From: Blastococcus litoris
GTDB taxonomy: Bacteria > Actinomycetota > Actinomycetes > Mycobacteriales > Geodermatophilaceae
Direction of reading: 5' to 3'
Assembly: GCF_003075095.1 (NCBI RefSeq)
Contig: NZ_QCZF01000004.1
Span: 1 to 64,000 of the forward strand
Length of the DNA: 64,000 nt
Shown here one piece after another: positions 46,574-55,241 of this stretch. Below the pieces are notes generated by a model. That model was not told the DNA's origin, did not search any database, and saw nothing but the letters and a program-made list of their open reading frames with translations. The translations under genes were made by a program, and so were the position numbers. How positions within the stretch are numbered: position 1 is the first letter of the stretch; each line of letters starts with the position of its first letter.

Positions 46574-47152
46574 GTGCAGGCCCGGGAGTGGGACGAGCGG
46601 TACGCCCAGCGGCAGCAGTGGTCGTCGGAGCCGAACGCGCTGGTCGCCGAGCTCCTCGCCGGTCTACCGGCCGGGGACGCCGTCGACCTCGCGGCGGGTG
46701 AGGGACGGCACGCGCTGTGGCTCGCCGCACGGGGGTGGCAGGTGACGGCGGTCGACTTCTCCGGCGTCGGCCTCGACCGCGGGCGGGCCCAGCCCGGAGC
46801 CGACCGGATCGCGTGGGTGGCGGCCGACGTCACGACCTGGACGGCGCCCGCGGAGAGCCTCGACCTGGTGCTGGTGGCCTACCTGCACCTGGCGGAGCCC
46901 GAGACCCTCGACGTCCTGACCCGTGCTGTCGGCTGGCTGCGGCCCGGTGGACGGCTGCTCGTCCTGGGCCACGACCTGGCCAACCTGACCCACGGGGTGA
47001 GCGGGCCCCAGGACCCGGCGCTGCTGCACAGCGTCCAGAGGCTGCAGCCGGTCGCGGACCTCCTGGAGGTCGACCGGCTCGAGCAGGTGCGGCGGGAGAC
47101 GCCGGCCGGCGTCGCGCTGGACACCCTGCTCTGGGGTCGCCGGCCCTCCTGA
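46574..47152 (+). CDS. class I SAM-dependent methyltransferase
   Basis: A 192-residue methyltransferase. It opens WDERYAQRQQWSSEPNALVA, has motif I AVDLAAGEGRHALWLAARGW, motif II VTAVDFSGVGLDRGRA and LDLVLVAYLHLAEPET, the TehB-like pattern. The substrate is unknown. GTG start; divergent from the AlkZ-like gene with a 39-base gap, so the promoters nearly overlap. Confidence 0.78.
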   Translation: MQAREWDERYAQRQQWSSEPNALVAELLAGLPAGDAVDLAAGEGRHALWLAARGWQVTAVDFSGVGLDRGRAQPGADRIAWVAADVTTWTAPAESLDLVLVAYLHLAEPETLDVLTRAVGWLRPGGRLLVLGHDLANLTHGVSGPQDPALLHSVQRLQPVADLLEVDRLEQVRRETPAGVALDTLLWGRRPS

Positions 47153-47182
47153 ACGGGCCGTTCCGGCTGTAGGTTGCCCGCC

Positions 47183-47308
47183 ATGACGAGGACGAGTGGG
47201 TACGGGCGCTCCCGGGCGGACCGGCGCCGACGGTTGATCGCGCTGGTGATCGTGTTCGGGATGGTCCTGGCGGCGGCGGCCACGATCATCTCGCTGATGA
47301 TCGGCTGA
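47183..47308 (+). CDS. small single-pass membrane protein, 41 aa
   Basis: 41 residues: basic N-terminus (MTRTSGYGRSRADRRRR) followed by one transmembrane helix (LIALVIVFGMVLAAAATIIS). ATG at 47,183. Fits the pattern of short actinobacterial membrane peptides; function unknown. Confidence 0.55.
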   Translation: MTRTSGYGRSRADRRRRLIALVIVFGMVLAAAATIISLMIG

Positions 47309-47318
47309 GCCGGTCGCG

Positions 47319-47759
47319 GTGGCCGACGACATCGAGGCCGACGACATCGAGGCCTGGTTCGATGCGGCCGGCCCCCGGGGTGAGGAGCTCCGCCGGGTCG
47401 ACGAGCTGGTGATGGCGGCCGCGCCCGGGATCGACCGGCAGCTGGTGCCGGTGGGGTCCGGGGCCATGCTGGGGTACGGGCTGATGCCCTACCGGCCGCG
47501 GTCGGCCAAGGAGACGACCCTGTGGCCGCTGATCTCGCTCGCGGCGCAGAAGCGGCACCTCTCCCTCTACGTGAGCGCCGTCGTCGACGGCGAGTACATC
47601 GCCGAGCAGCGTGCCGAGCGGCTGGGCAGGGTCTCCTGCGGCAAGAGCTGCATCCGCTTCACCTCCCTGGACGCGGTCGACACCGGTGAGCTCAGCGCCC
47701 TGGTCCGCGACGCCGTGGCCGTCACGAACGCCGGCGGGAACGCCTTCTCGTCGTCCTGA
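47319..47759 (+). CDS. DUF1801 domain protein
   Basis: A 146-residue cytosolic protein of the DUF1801 (YdhG-like) fold: RRVDELVMAAAPGIDRQLVP, MLGYGLMPYRPRSAKET, WPLISLAAQKRHLSLYVSAV and GRVSCGKSCIRFTSLDAVD. GTG start 10 bases after the small membrane gene. The family has no well-defined biochemical role. Confidence 0.8.
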   Translation: MADDIEADDIEAWFDAAGPRGEELRRVDELVMAAAPGIDRQLVPVGSGAMLGYGLMPYRPRSAKETTLWPLISLAAQKRHLSLYVSAVVDGEYIAEQRAERLGRVSCGKSCIRFTSLDAVDTGELSALVRDAVAVTNAGGNAFSSS

Positions 47760-47920
47760 GGCGCGCCACGCCGAGGGCGAACAGCGGCGGGGACCTTCGT
47801 CCCTGGATCACGCACGCCACACGCGCCACGGTGTTCCAGCACGACATCGGCCGCCTGGTCAGGTGGCCTCGGGGGGAACCATCACCGCCGCACCGCGGCC
47901 GCGCACCGGAGGACACGTCC

Positions 47921-48130
47921 ATGACGTTGGCCGTCCCGCCCATCGTCCCCGACCCGTCCGTCCGTTCCGCCATCGCCCGATTGCGGCAGGAGTTCCCCGA
48001 GCTGGGGCCCGAGCCGATCGTCCTCGTCGTCCGCACCTGCCGCGAAGAGCTGCGCGGCTCGCCCGCCGACGCGCTGCCCGAGCTCGTCGAGCGCCTCGCC
48101 CGCCAGCGGCTGCGGGTCTCCCTGGACTGA
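47921..48130 (+). CDS. three-helix bundle dimerization domain protein
   Basis: 69 residues, MTLAVPPIVPDPSVRSAIAR, then LRQEFPELGPEPIVLVVRTC and ALPELVERLARQRLRVSLD: the small actinobacterial three-helix bundle dimerization family. Start ATG at 47,921; the upstream frame is poorly coding. Precedes the ABC-F gene by 49 bases. Confidence 0.7.
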   Translation: MTLAVPPIVPDPSVRSAIARLRQEFPELGPEPIVLVVRTCREELRGSPADALPELVERLARQRLRVSLD

Positions 48131-48179
48131 GCCCGGACGCGAGCGGAAACGCGGTTGCCCGGACGGGGAGGATGTCCGG

Positions 48180-49799
48180 GTGGGGTACGTCGACGTCAGC
48201 GCGGTCCGGCACACGCTCTCCGACGGGCGGGTGCTGCTCGACGACGTCAACTTCCGCATCGGGGAAGGGGCGCGTGCGGCGCTGGTCGGTGAGAACGGCG
48301 CCGGGAAGACGACCCTCCTGCGCATCATCGCCGGCGACCTGACCCCGGAGGCCGGCGCGATCGCCCGGACCGGCGGCCTCGGCGTCATGCGGCAGTTCAT
48401 CGGTTCGGTGCGCGACGACACCACGGTGCAGCGGATGCTCGTCGACCTCTCGCCGCCCGCCGTCCGGGAGGCGTGGCACGCGGTCGAGGCCGCCGAGCTG
48501 GCGATGATGGAGGACGACGACGAGCCGACCCAGATGTCCTACGCCAACGCGCTCGCGCACTGGGGCGACGTCGGCGGCTACGACATCGAGGTCACCTGGG
48601 ACACCGTCACCGTCGCCGCGCTCGGCATCCCCTACGACGGGTGCAAGTACCGGGAGCTGAACACGCTCTCCGGTGGGGAGCAGAAGCGGCTGGCCCTCGA
48701 GGCGCTGCTGCGCGGGCCCGACGAGGTGCTGCTGCTCGACGAGCCGGACAACTACCTCGACGTGCCGGGCAAGAGGTGGCTGGAGGAGCGGCTGCTGGAG
48801 ACGCGCAAGACGGTCCTGTTCGTCAGCCACGACCGCGAGCTGCTGGCCCGGGTCGCCGACCGGGTCGTCACGGTCGAGGGCGGGACGGCGTGGGTGCACG
48901 GCGGCGGGTTCGCCAGCTACCACGAGGCGCGGACGGCGCGGCACGACCGGCTGGCCGAGCTGCGCCGCCGGTGGGACGAGGAGCACCAGCGGCTCATCGA
49001 CCTGGTGCGCACCCTGCAGCAGCAGGCCGCCAACTCGCCCGACATGGCCTCCCGGTACCGGGCGATGCAGACCCGCCTGGCGAAGTTCGAGGCCGAGGGC
49101 CCGCCGCCGGACCAGCCGCCGGAGCAGAAGGTGGCCATGCGCCTGCGCGGCGGGCGGACCGGCGTGCGCGCGGTGCTCGCCGAGCAGCTCGAGCTGTCCG
49201 GCCTGATGCAGCCGTTCGACCTCGAGGTCTTCTACGGCGACCGCGTGGGCGTCCTGGGCGCCAACGGCGCGGGCAAGTCGCACTTCCTGCGGTTGCTGGC
49301 CGGCCAGCAGGTGGCGCACACGGGCGACTGGCGGCTCGGTGCCCGTGTCGTCCCGGGGTTCTTCGCCCAGACGCACGCGCACCCCGACTGGCAGGACCGG
49401 ACGCCGGTGGACCTGCTGTGGCACGGCGAGCCGGGCCGGCCGGGCGTCGACCGCGGGCGGGCGATGGCGGCGCTGCGCCGCTACGGCCTCGCCGGGGCGG
49501 GGGAGCAGCCGTTCCGCACCATGTCGGGCGGGCAGCAGGCGCGGTTCCAGATCCTGCTGCTGGAGCTCTCCGGTGCGACGCTGCTGCTCCTCGACGAGCC
49601 GACCGACAACCTCGACGTCCTCTCCGCCGAGGCGCTGGAGGAGGCACTCGCCGCGTTCGACGGGACGGTCCTCGCCGTCACCCACGACCGCTGGTTCGCC
49701 CGCTCGTTCGACCGCTTCGTGGTCTTCGGCGCCGACGGGCGGGTGTACGAGTCGGCCGAGCCGGTGTTCGACGAGACGCGGGTCCAGCGCGCCCGTTAA
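48180..49799 (+). CDS. ABC-F family ATPase
   Basis: A 539-residue protein with two ABC domains and no membrane part, so a ribosome-associated ABC-F factor. First domain: Walker A GENGAGKTT, signature LSGGEQKRL, Walker B LLLDEPDNYLD. Second: GANGAGKSH, MSGGQQARFQ, LLLDEPTDNLD. The linker (about 235-320) is a helical hairpin rich in Arg/Gln/Glu. Members protect ribosomes from antibiotics or tune translation; this one cannot be assigned to a resistance class. Its stop overlaps the stop of the convergent deaminase gene (TTAA). Confidence 0.88.
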   Translation: MGYVDVSAVRHTLSDGRVLLDDVNFRIGEGARAALVGENGAGKTTLLRIIAGDLTPEAGAIARTGGLGVMRQFIGSVRDDTTVQRMLVDLSPPAVREAWHAVEAAELAMMEDDDEPTQMSYANALAHWGDVGGYDIEVTWDTVTVAALGIPYDGCKYRELNTLSGGEQKRLALEALLRGPDEVLLLDEPDNYLDVPGKRWLEERLLETRKTVLFVSHDRELLARVADRVVTVEGGTAWVHGGGFASYHEARTARHDRLAELRRRWDEEHQRLIDLVRTLQQQAANSPDMASRYRAMQTRLAKFEAEGPPPDQPPEQKVAMRLRGGRTGVRAVLAEQLELSGLMQPFDLEVFYGDRVGVLGANGAGKSHFLRLLAGQQVAHTGDWRLGARVVPGFFAQTHAHPDWQDRTPVDLLWHGEPGRPGVDRGRAMAALRRYGLAGAGEQPFRTMSGGQQARFQILLLELSGATLLLLDEPTDNLDVLSAEALEEALAAFDGTVLAVTHDRWFARSFDRFVVFGADGRVYESAEPVFDETRVQRAR

Positions 49800-51031
49800 C
49801 CGAAGGAACGGCCCTCGCCCCGGTACGTGCGCATCGTCCCGGTGAGCTCGTCGCCCGCCAGGGCGTGCAGCTCGTCGACGTGCTCGCACACCTCTCCCGC
49901 CTTGGCGTGCCGGAACCACACCCGGTCGCCGACGGCGAGCCGTGCTGCGGCCGCTCCCCGCAGCGGCGTCTGCACCTCGCCGACGCCCTCGGTCGGCAAC
50001 CAGCGCAGCCCGGCCGGGTAGGTGGGCACGGGCAGCCGGTCGGCCCCGGGCGGACCCGAGGCGATCCAGCCGCCACCGGCCACGGTCACGGTGCCCGGTG
50101 CCGGGAGCCGGGTGACCGGTGCGGCGAAGAACGCGGCCGGCCGGCCGGTGAAGGCGCGATAGCCGTCGAAGAGCACCGGGTTGTAGAGGCCCGACCCGGC
50201 CGCCACCTCGGTCACCGCGCCCTCGGCGGCGGTGCGCTCCACGCTGCCGGTGCCGCCGCCGTTGACGAACTCGAGGTCGGCGACCGACGAGACGGCGTCG
50301 ACGACGGCGGCCCGGCGGCCGGCCAGCTCGCGCCCGGACACCGCCTGCATCCGCCGCACGGCGAGGCCGCGGACCCTCCGGTTCGCCGGGGCGTCCTGCA
50401 CGCCGGCGATCTGCGCCTCGTAGACCATGACGCCGACCAGCCGGAAGCCGGGCCGGGACGCCACCGCATGCGCGAGGGCGACGGCTTCGGCAGGGGAGTG
50501 GACGGGGGACCGCCGGACGCCGACGTGCACGCGTCCCCCGGCCGCGCGCAGGGAGGCGTCGACGTCCAGGCAGATCCGCAGCTCCGCCCGCTGACCGGGC
50601 GGGACGACGGAGTCGATCAGGTCCAGGTGGGCCACCGAGTCGACCATGAGGGTCACCCGCGCCGCCCCCGTCGCGTCGGTGGCGAGCCGGCGCAGCGCCC
50701 CGCGGTCGGCCGACGGGTAGCCGACGACGACGTCGGTGCTGACCGGGTCGTCGCCCGAGGCGAGCCAGAGCGCCTCCGGGAGCGCATAGGCCAGGACGCC
50801 CGAGAATCCGGGACGGGCGAGCACCCGGCGGAGGACGTCGCGGTTGCGGACGGACTTGCTGGCCACGCGGATCGGTTTCCCCGCCGCCCGGCGCACCAGG
50901 TCGCCGGCGTTGGCGTCGAGCGCGTCGAGGTCGACGACGGCCAGCGGTGGGTCCAGCGACGCGGTGGCGCGGTCGAGGCGGTCGCGCGCCCGTACGGCGT
51001 CGTCGGGGGAGGAGGACGCCACGGAGGTCAT
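49796..51031 (-). CDS. PLP-dependent amino acid deaminase/aldolase (alanine racemase N-terminal fold)
   Basis: About 411 residues with the alanine-racemase/D-threonine-aldolase TIM barrel. The PLP Lys lies in RVASKSVRNRDVL (about 60); further text is LPEALWLASGDDPVSTDVVV, LRICLDVDASLRAAGGRVHV, GVMVYEAQIAGVQD, EFVNGGGTGSV (phosphate site) and AGSGLYNPVLFDGYRAF. Relatives are labelled amino acid deaminase/aldolase and often lie beside aldonolactone oxidase genes, as here (divergent, 124 bases apart). Start uncertain between ATGs at 51,031 and 51,046. Confidence 0.8.
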   Translation of the reverse strand: MTSVASSSPDDAVRARDRLDRATASLDPPLAVVDLDALDANAGDLVRRAAGKPIRVASKSVRNRDVLRRVLARPGFSGVLAYALPEALWLASGDDPVSTDVVVGYPSADRGALRRLATDATGAARVTLMVDSVAHLDLIDSVVPPGQRAELRICLDVDASLRAAGGRVHVGVRRSPVHSPAEAVALAHAVASRPGFRLVGVMVYEAQIAGVQDAPANRRVRGLAVRRMQAVSGRELAGRRAAVVDAVSSVADLEFVNGGGTGSVERTAAEGAVTEVAAGSGLYNPVLFDGYRAFTGRPAAFFAAPVTRLPAPGTVTVAGGGWIASGPPGADRLPVPTYPAGLRWLPTEGVGEVQTPLRGAAAARLAVGDRVWFRHAKAGEVCEHVDELHALAGDELTGTMRTYRGEGRSFG

Positions 51032-51155
51032 GGGCGGCAGCATCATGGGTCGACACCCGATGGGTCAACTGTCCCAGTCACTTGACCCGCACCGCGCCGG
51101 ACGCCAAGCTGCGCCGGAACCCGCGCGCACCGCGGCCGGACGACGAGGAGGACCC

Positions 51156-52475
51156 GTGGCGGGCACCCGCACCGACCGCTGGCGCAACTGGGCCGGCAAC
51201 CAGCGGGCGACCGGCATCGAGGTGGTGCGCCCCGCGGGTGCCGACGGGATCGCCGGGGAGGTGCTGCGCGCGGCCCGGTCGGGCCGCCGGGTCCGGCCGA
51301 TCGGCAGCGGGCACTCCTTCGCCGCGATCGGCCGCCCCGAGGACGTGCAGCTCGTCCTCGACCGCCATGCGGCGCTGGTCGACATCGGACCCACCGGCCT
51401 GGTGACCGTCCAGGCCGGCATGCCGCTGCACCGCCTCAACGCCGAGCTCGCCGCGCAGGGATGGGCACTCACCAATCTCGGCGACATCGACCGCCAGACC
51501 GTCTCCGGTGCGCTGTCGACGGGGACCCACGGCACCGGGGCGCGCTTCGGCGGGCTGGCCACGCAGCTGCGGGGGTTCGAGCTGGTGCTCGCCGACGGGT
51601 CGCTGATGCGGTGCTCGGCCACCGAGAACGCCGACGTCTTCGCCGCCGGCCGGATCGGCCTGGGGGCGCTGGGCGTGCTCAGCACGGTGACGCTGCAGGC
51701 CGAGCCCGCGTTCGCCCTGCGCGCCGAGGAGGGGCCGGGGCACCTGCCCGACCTGATCGACGGCTTCGCCGGGTTCATGACCTCGACCGACCACGTCGAG
51801 TTCTACTGGTTCCCCCACACCGACCGGTGCCTGACCAAGCGCAACACCCGGGTGCCCTTGAGCGAGGTGGCGCCGCTCGGTCGCTGGCGGGCGGTCTGGG
51901 ACGACGAGATCCTCGCCAACGCCGTCTTCGGCGGGGTCGTCGCCGCCGGGCGGAGGGTGCCGGCGCTCATCCCGCCGCTCGCCCGTGTCTCGGCACGCGC
52001 CCTCGGGCCGCGCACCTGGACCGACCGGTCGCACGAGGTCTTCGTCAGCCGGCGGCGGGTGCGCTTCCAGGAGATGGAGTACGCCGTGCCGCTGGCCGAC
52101 GCCCCCGGGGTCCTCGCCGAGCTCCGCCGCGTGCACCGGGCCAGCGACTGGCGGGCCGCCTTCCCCGTCGAGGTGCGCGTCGCCGCGGCCGACGACATCC
52201 CGCTGTCGACCGCCACCGGCCGCGACACCGCCTACATCGCCGCCCACGTCCCGGCCGGCACGGACCCGGGACCGTGGTTCGCGGCCCTGGAGTCGATCGC
52301 GGGCGAGGTCCAGGGCCGGCCGCACTGGGGGAAGCTGCACGGGCTGGACGCCTCGGCGCTGCGCGGGCGCTACCCCCGCTTCGACGAATTCACGGCGCTG
52401 CGCGACCGGCTGGACCCGGCCGGCGTCTTCACCAACGCCCACCTGGACCGCGTGCTCGGCCCGGCGGGGAGCTGA
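51156..52475 (+). CDS. D-arabinono-1,4-lactone oxidase family FAD oxidoreductase
   Basis: A 439-residue VAO-family flavoprotein. The FAD domain has VRPIGSGHSFAAIGRPEDV (about 46), NLGDIDRQTVSGALSTGT and HGTGARFGGLATQLRG; the C-terminal ALO domain ends with PHWGKLHGL, the HWxK motif of aldonolactone oxidases, and DPAGVFTNAHLDRVLG. It would oxidise a sugar lactone or alditol with oxygen. GAGGAGG precedes the GTG by about five bases. The TetR gene starts one base after the stop, then an MFS gene: a three-gene operon. Confidence 0.88.
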   Translation: MAGTRTDRWRNWAGNQRATGIEVVRPAGADGIAGEVLRAARSGRRVRPIGSGHSFAAIGRPEDVQLVLDRHAALVDIGPTGLVTVQAGMPLHRLNAELAAQGWALTNLGDIDRQTVSGALSTGTHGTGARFGGLATQLRGFELVLADGSLMRCSATENADVFAAGRIGLGALGVLSTVTLQAEPAFALRAEEGPGHLPDLIDGFAGFMTSTDHVEFYWFPHTDRCLTKRNTRVPLSEVAPLGRWRAVWDDEILANAVFGGVVAAGRRVPALIPPLARVSARALGPRTWTDRSHEVFVSRRRVRFQEMEYAVPLADAPGVLAELRRVHRASDWRAAFPVEVRVAAADDIPLSTATGRDTAYIAAHVPAGTDPGPWFAALESIAGEVQGRPHWGKLHGLDASALRGRYPRFDEFTALRDRLDPAGVFTNAHLDRVLGPAGS

Positions 52476-52476
52476 C

Positions 52477-53079
52477 GTGGCGCGGCGACCGGTCGAGGAG
52501 CGGCGTGCGGCGCTCGTCGACGCGGCTCTGCGGGTGATGGCGCGCGACGGCCTGGCCGCCGGGACGACGCGGGCGATCGTCGCCGAGGCCGGCATGTCGC
52601 TGGCCAGCTTCCACTACGCCTTCACCTCCCGCGACGAGCTGCTGCGCCAGCTCGTCCGGGGCGTCGTCGGCCGCGAGTTCGACGCGGCCACGGCGGGCAT
52701 GACCGCCGACGATGGGCTCGCCGGCTGCCTCCGGCAGGCGGCGGCCGGCTACCTCGACCACCTCGAGCGCGACCCGGGCCACGAGCAGCTGATGCTCGAG
52801 CTGACCCTCCACGCGCTGCGCAACCCGGCGCTGCGACCGCTGGCGGGGGAGCAGTACCGCGCCTACGCCGTCGCGGCGGAGCGGCTCCTGGAGCAGGCGG
52901 CCGAGCTGACCGGGGAGCGGTGGGCGCGGCCGGTGCCGGAGCTGGCCCGGCTGCTCATCACGATCGTGGACGGCGCCACGACCACCTGGCTGGTCGACCG
53001 CGACACCGCCGCCACGCGCGCGGCGCTGGATGCCGCGGTGGAGGCGTTCGTCGTCCGGCACGCGGCGCGGACGCCGTGA
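52477..53079 (+). CDS. TetR family transcriptional regulator
   Basis: A 200-residue TetR regulator: N-terminal HTH ERRAALVDAALRVMARDGLA, TRAIVAEAGMSLASFHYAF, SRDELLRQLV, then a helical ligand domain. It lies between the oxidase and the MFS exporter, overlapping the MFS start by four bases (GTGA), and probably controls the operon in response to a transported compound. Confidence 0.85.
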   Translation: MARRPVEERRAALVDAALRVMARDGLAAGTTRAIVAEAGMSLASFHYAFTSRDELLRQLVRGVVGREFDAATAGMTADDGLAGCLRQAAAGYLDHLERDPGHEQLMLELTLHALRNPALRPLAGEQYRAYAVAAERLLEQAAELTGERWARPVPELARLLITIVDGATTTWLVDRDTAATRAALDAAVEAFVVRHAARTP

Positions 53080-54308
53080 CCGAGCCCGCCCTGGTCCGTC
53101 CCGGCGTCCCGGTGACCCGCGCGTGGACCGCCCGCTTCGGCCTCGCCTGGCTGGGGCTGTGGGCCGCGCAGCTGGCCCCGATCCAGCTGCTGCTGCCGCT
53201 GCAGCTGGCCGAGGTCGACCCGGACCACAAGGTCCGCGACTTCGCGCTCGTCAACGGCCTCGCCGGGCTGGCGGCCCTGGTGGCGCTCCCGCTCTTCGGC
53301 GCGCTGTCCGACCGGTCCCGCAGCCCGTTCGGACGGCGGCGGGTGTGGGTGGCCGGGGGCGTGCTGGTCTACGCCGCCGGACTGCTGCTCACCGGCACCG
53401 CCTCGACGTGGCCCGCGGTGGCCGGGGCCTGGCTGGTCGCACAGCTCGGCATGTACGCGGCCATGGCCGGGCTGACGGCGACGGTCGCCGACCAGGTGCC
53501 CGTCGAGCACCGCGGCGCGGTCTCGGCGGCGATCTACGGACCCCAGGCGCTGGGCATCGTGGTGGGCCTCGGGCTCGTCGCCGCCTCGGGTGGGGAGCCC
53601 GGCGCCGGTTACCCGTTGCTGGCCGCGCTGCTGCTCGTCGCCGCGCTGCCCTGGGTGCTCAGGGCGCGGGACGCGCGGCCGACCGAGGGCGAGCGGCCCC
53701 GTTCGCTCGGTGCGGCGCTGCGCAGCACCTGGCGGGCGCCCTCCCGGCACCCCGACTACGGGTGGGCCTTCGCCGGCCGGCTGCTGGTCAACCTCGGCAA
53801 CGCGCTGGGGACCACCTACCTCCTCTACTTCCTCACCGACGGCTTGCGGGTGGCCGATCCGGAAGGGTCGCTGCTCGTCCTGACGCTGGTCTACCTCGTG
53901 GCCACGGTGGCCGCGACCTGGGGCGGCGGGGTGCTGTCGGACCGCACCGGCCGGCGCCGGGTCTTCGTCGCGGGGGCCGCCGTCCTGCAGGCCCTCGCCT
54001 GCGCCGTCCTGGTGCTCGCGCCGAGCTGGCCCGCTGCGCTGGTCGCCGGCGTGCTGCTCGGCGCCGGCTACGGCGCCTACACGTCGGTCGACCAGGCGCT
54101 GGTGACGCAGGTGCTGCCCGACGCCCGGACCGTCGCCGGCGAGCTGGGCGTCATGAACGTCGCCGTGGTGGCACCCCAGGCACTGGGCCCGCTGCTCGCC
54201 GGCCTGGTGATCGCGGAGCTCGGCGGCTACGACGTCCTGTTCACCGTCGCCGGGCTGGCCACGGTGCTCGGGGCGCTGACCGTCGGGCGGATCCGCTCGG
54301 TGCGCTGA
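53076..54308 (+). CDS. MFS transporter
   Basis: A 410-residue transporter with 12 predicted helices. The loop 2-3 motif is LFGALSDRSRSPFGRRR and its pseudo-repeat GGGVLSDRTGRRRVF; QVPVEHRGAVSAAIYGPQA marks helix 5. The GPH/sugar-like architecture with two acidic loops leaves the substrate open. Translationally coupled to the TetR gene. Confidence 0.85.
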   Translation: MTEPALVRPGVPVTRAWTARFGLAWLGLWAAQLAPIQLLLPLQLAEVDPDHKVRDFALVNGLAGLAALVALPLFGALSDRSRSPFGRRRVWVAGGVLVYAAGLLLTGTASTWPAVAGAWLVAQLGMYAAMAGLTATVADQVPVEHRGAVSAAIYGPQALGIVVGLGLVAASGGEPGAGYPLLAALLLVAALPWVLRARDARPTEGERPRSLGAALRSTWRAPSRHPDYGWAFAGRLLVNLGNALGTTYLLYFLTDGLRVADPEGSLLVLTLVYLVATVAATWGGGVLSDRTGRRRVFVAGAAVLQALACAVLVLAPSWPAALVAGVLLGAGYGAYTSVDQALVTQVLPDARTVAGELGVMNVAVVAPQALGPLLAGLVIAELGGYDVLFTVAGLATVLGALTVGRIRSVR

Positions 54309-54309
54309 C

Positions 54310-55203
54310 TCAGAGGTCGGGGTCCGGCTCGCCGGTGCCGCCGATCCGATCGAGCTCCTCGAGCTCGACCGGCCCCAGGACCCGGGCCGACGCCATGAGG
54401 TTCTCCTCGAGGTGCGCGACCGACGACGTCCCCGGGATGAGCAGCACGTTGGGGGAGCGGGCCAGCAGCCACGCGAGCGCCACCTGCATCGGCGTGGTCT
54501 CCAACCGGCGGGCCACGGTCTCCAGCGCCGCGGACTGGATCGGCGTGAAGCCCCCGAGCGGGAAGAACGGCACGTACGCGATGCCCTCGCGGGCGAGCGC
54601 GTCGACGAACGGGTCGTCGTGCCGGTGCACGAGGTTGTAGTGGTTCTGCACGCAGACCACGGGCGCGATGGCCTGCGCCTCGGCGAACATCTGCGTCGTC
54701 ACGTTGCTGATCCCGAGGTGGCGGATCAACCCCTCCTGCTGCAGCTGCGCCAGGGCCTCGAACGGCTCGGCGAGCGAGCGCTCCTCCGGCTCGGCGAACC
54801 CGGGCATCCGCAGGTTCACCACGTCCAGGACGTCGACCCCGAGGTGGTCCAGGTTGTCCTGCACGGCGCTGCGCAGCTCGTCGGGGGACAGCGCCTCCGG
54901 CCAGTGCCCGTCGGGGGTCCTTCGCGCGCCCACCTTGGTCACGATCACCAGGTCCTCGGGGTAGGGGTGCAGCGCCTCGCGGATGATCTCGTTGGTGACG
55001 TGCGGACCGTAGTAGTCGCTGGTGTCGATGTGGTCGACACCGAGCTCGACCGCCCGGCGCAGCACCGCGATCGCGGCGTCCCGGTCGGCCGGCGGGCCCA
55101 TCACGTGCGGGCCGGCCAGCTGCATCGCGCCATAACCGAGCCGGTGGACCGGCTGCCCGCCGAGGGTGAACCGACCTGAGCGCTCCGCGCCGATGACCGT
55201 CAT
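54310..55203 (-). CDS. aldo/keto reductase
   Basis: A 297-residue NADPH-dependent (beta/alpha)8 reductase. The catalytic tetrad positions are visible: Asp and Tyr in HIDTSDYYGPHVTNEI, Lys in VIVTKVGAR, His in GLIRHLGISNV. The coenzyme site LLIPGTSSVAHLEENL lies near the C-terminus. Close in style to the actinobacterial YdbC-like oxidoreductases. Convergent with the MFS gene, one base apart. Confidence 0.88.
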   Translation of the reverse strand: MTVIGAERSGRFTLGGQPVHRLGYGAMQLAGPHVMGPPADRDAAIAVLRRAVELGVDHIDTSDYYGPHVTNEIIREALHPYPEDLVIVTKVGARRTPDGHWPEALSPDELRSAVQDNLDHLGVDVLDVVNLRMPGFAEPEERSLAEPFEALAQLQQEGLIRHLGISNVTTQMFAEAQAIAPVVCVQNHYNLVHRHDDPFVDALAREGIAYVPFFPLGGFTPIQSAALETVARRLETTPMQVALAWLLARSPNVLLIPGTSSVAHLEENLMASARVLGPVELEELDRIGGTGEPDPDL

Positions 55204-55241
55204 GCCTCCCTCCTACCCGGCGGACGGCGGTCAACCCCGGG

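Noticed and set aside
47859-51068. A 1,069-codon open frame on the minus strand and an 870-codon plus-strand frame at 48,473-51,085
   Set aside because: Both run antisense or out of frame to the ABC-F and deaminase genes. They are Arg/Pro/Ala/Gly-rich products of high GC with no start signals or recognisable domains.
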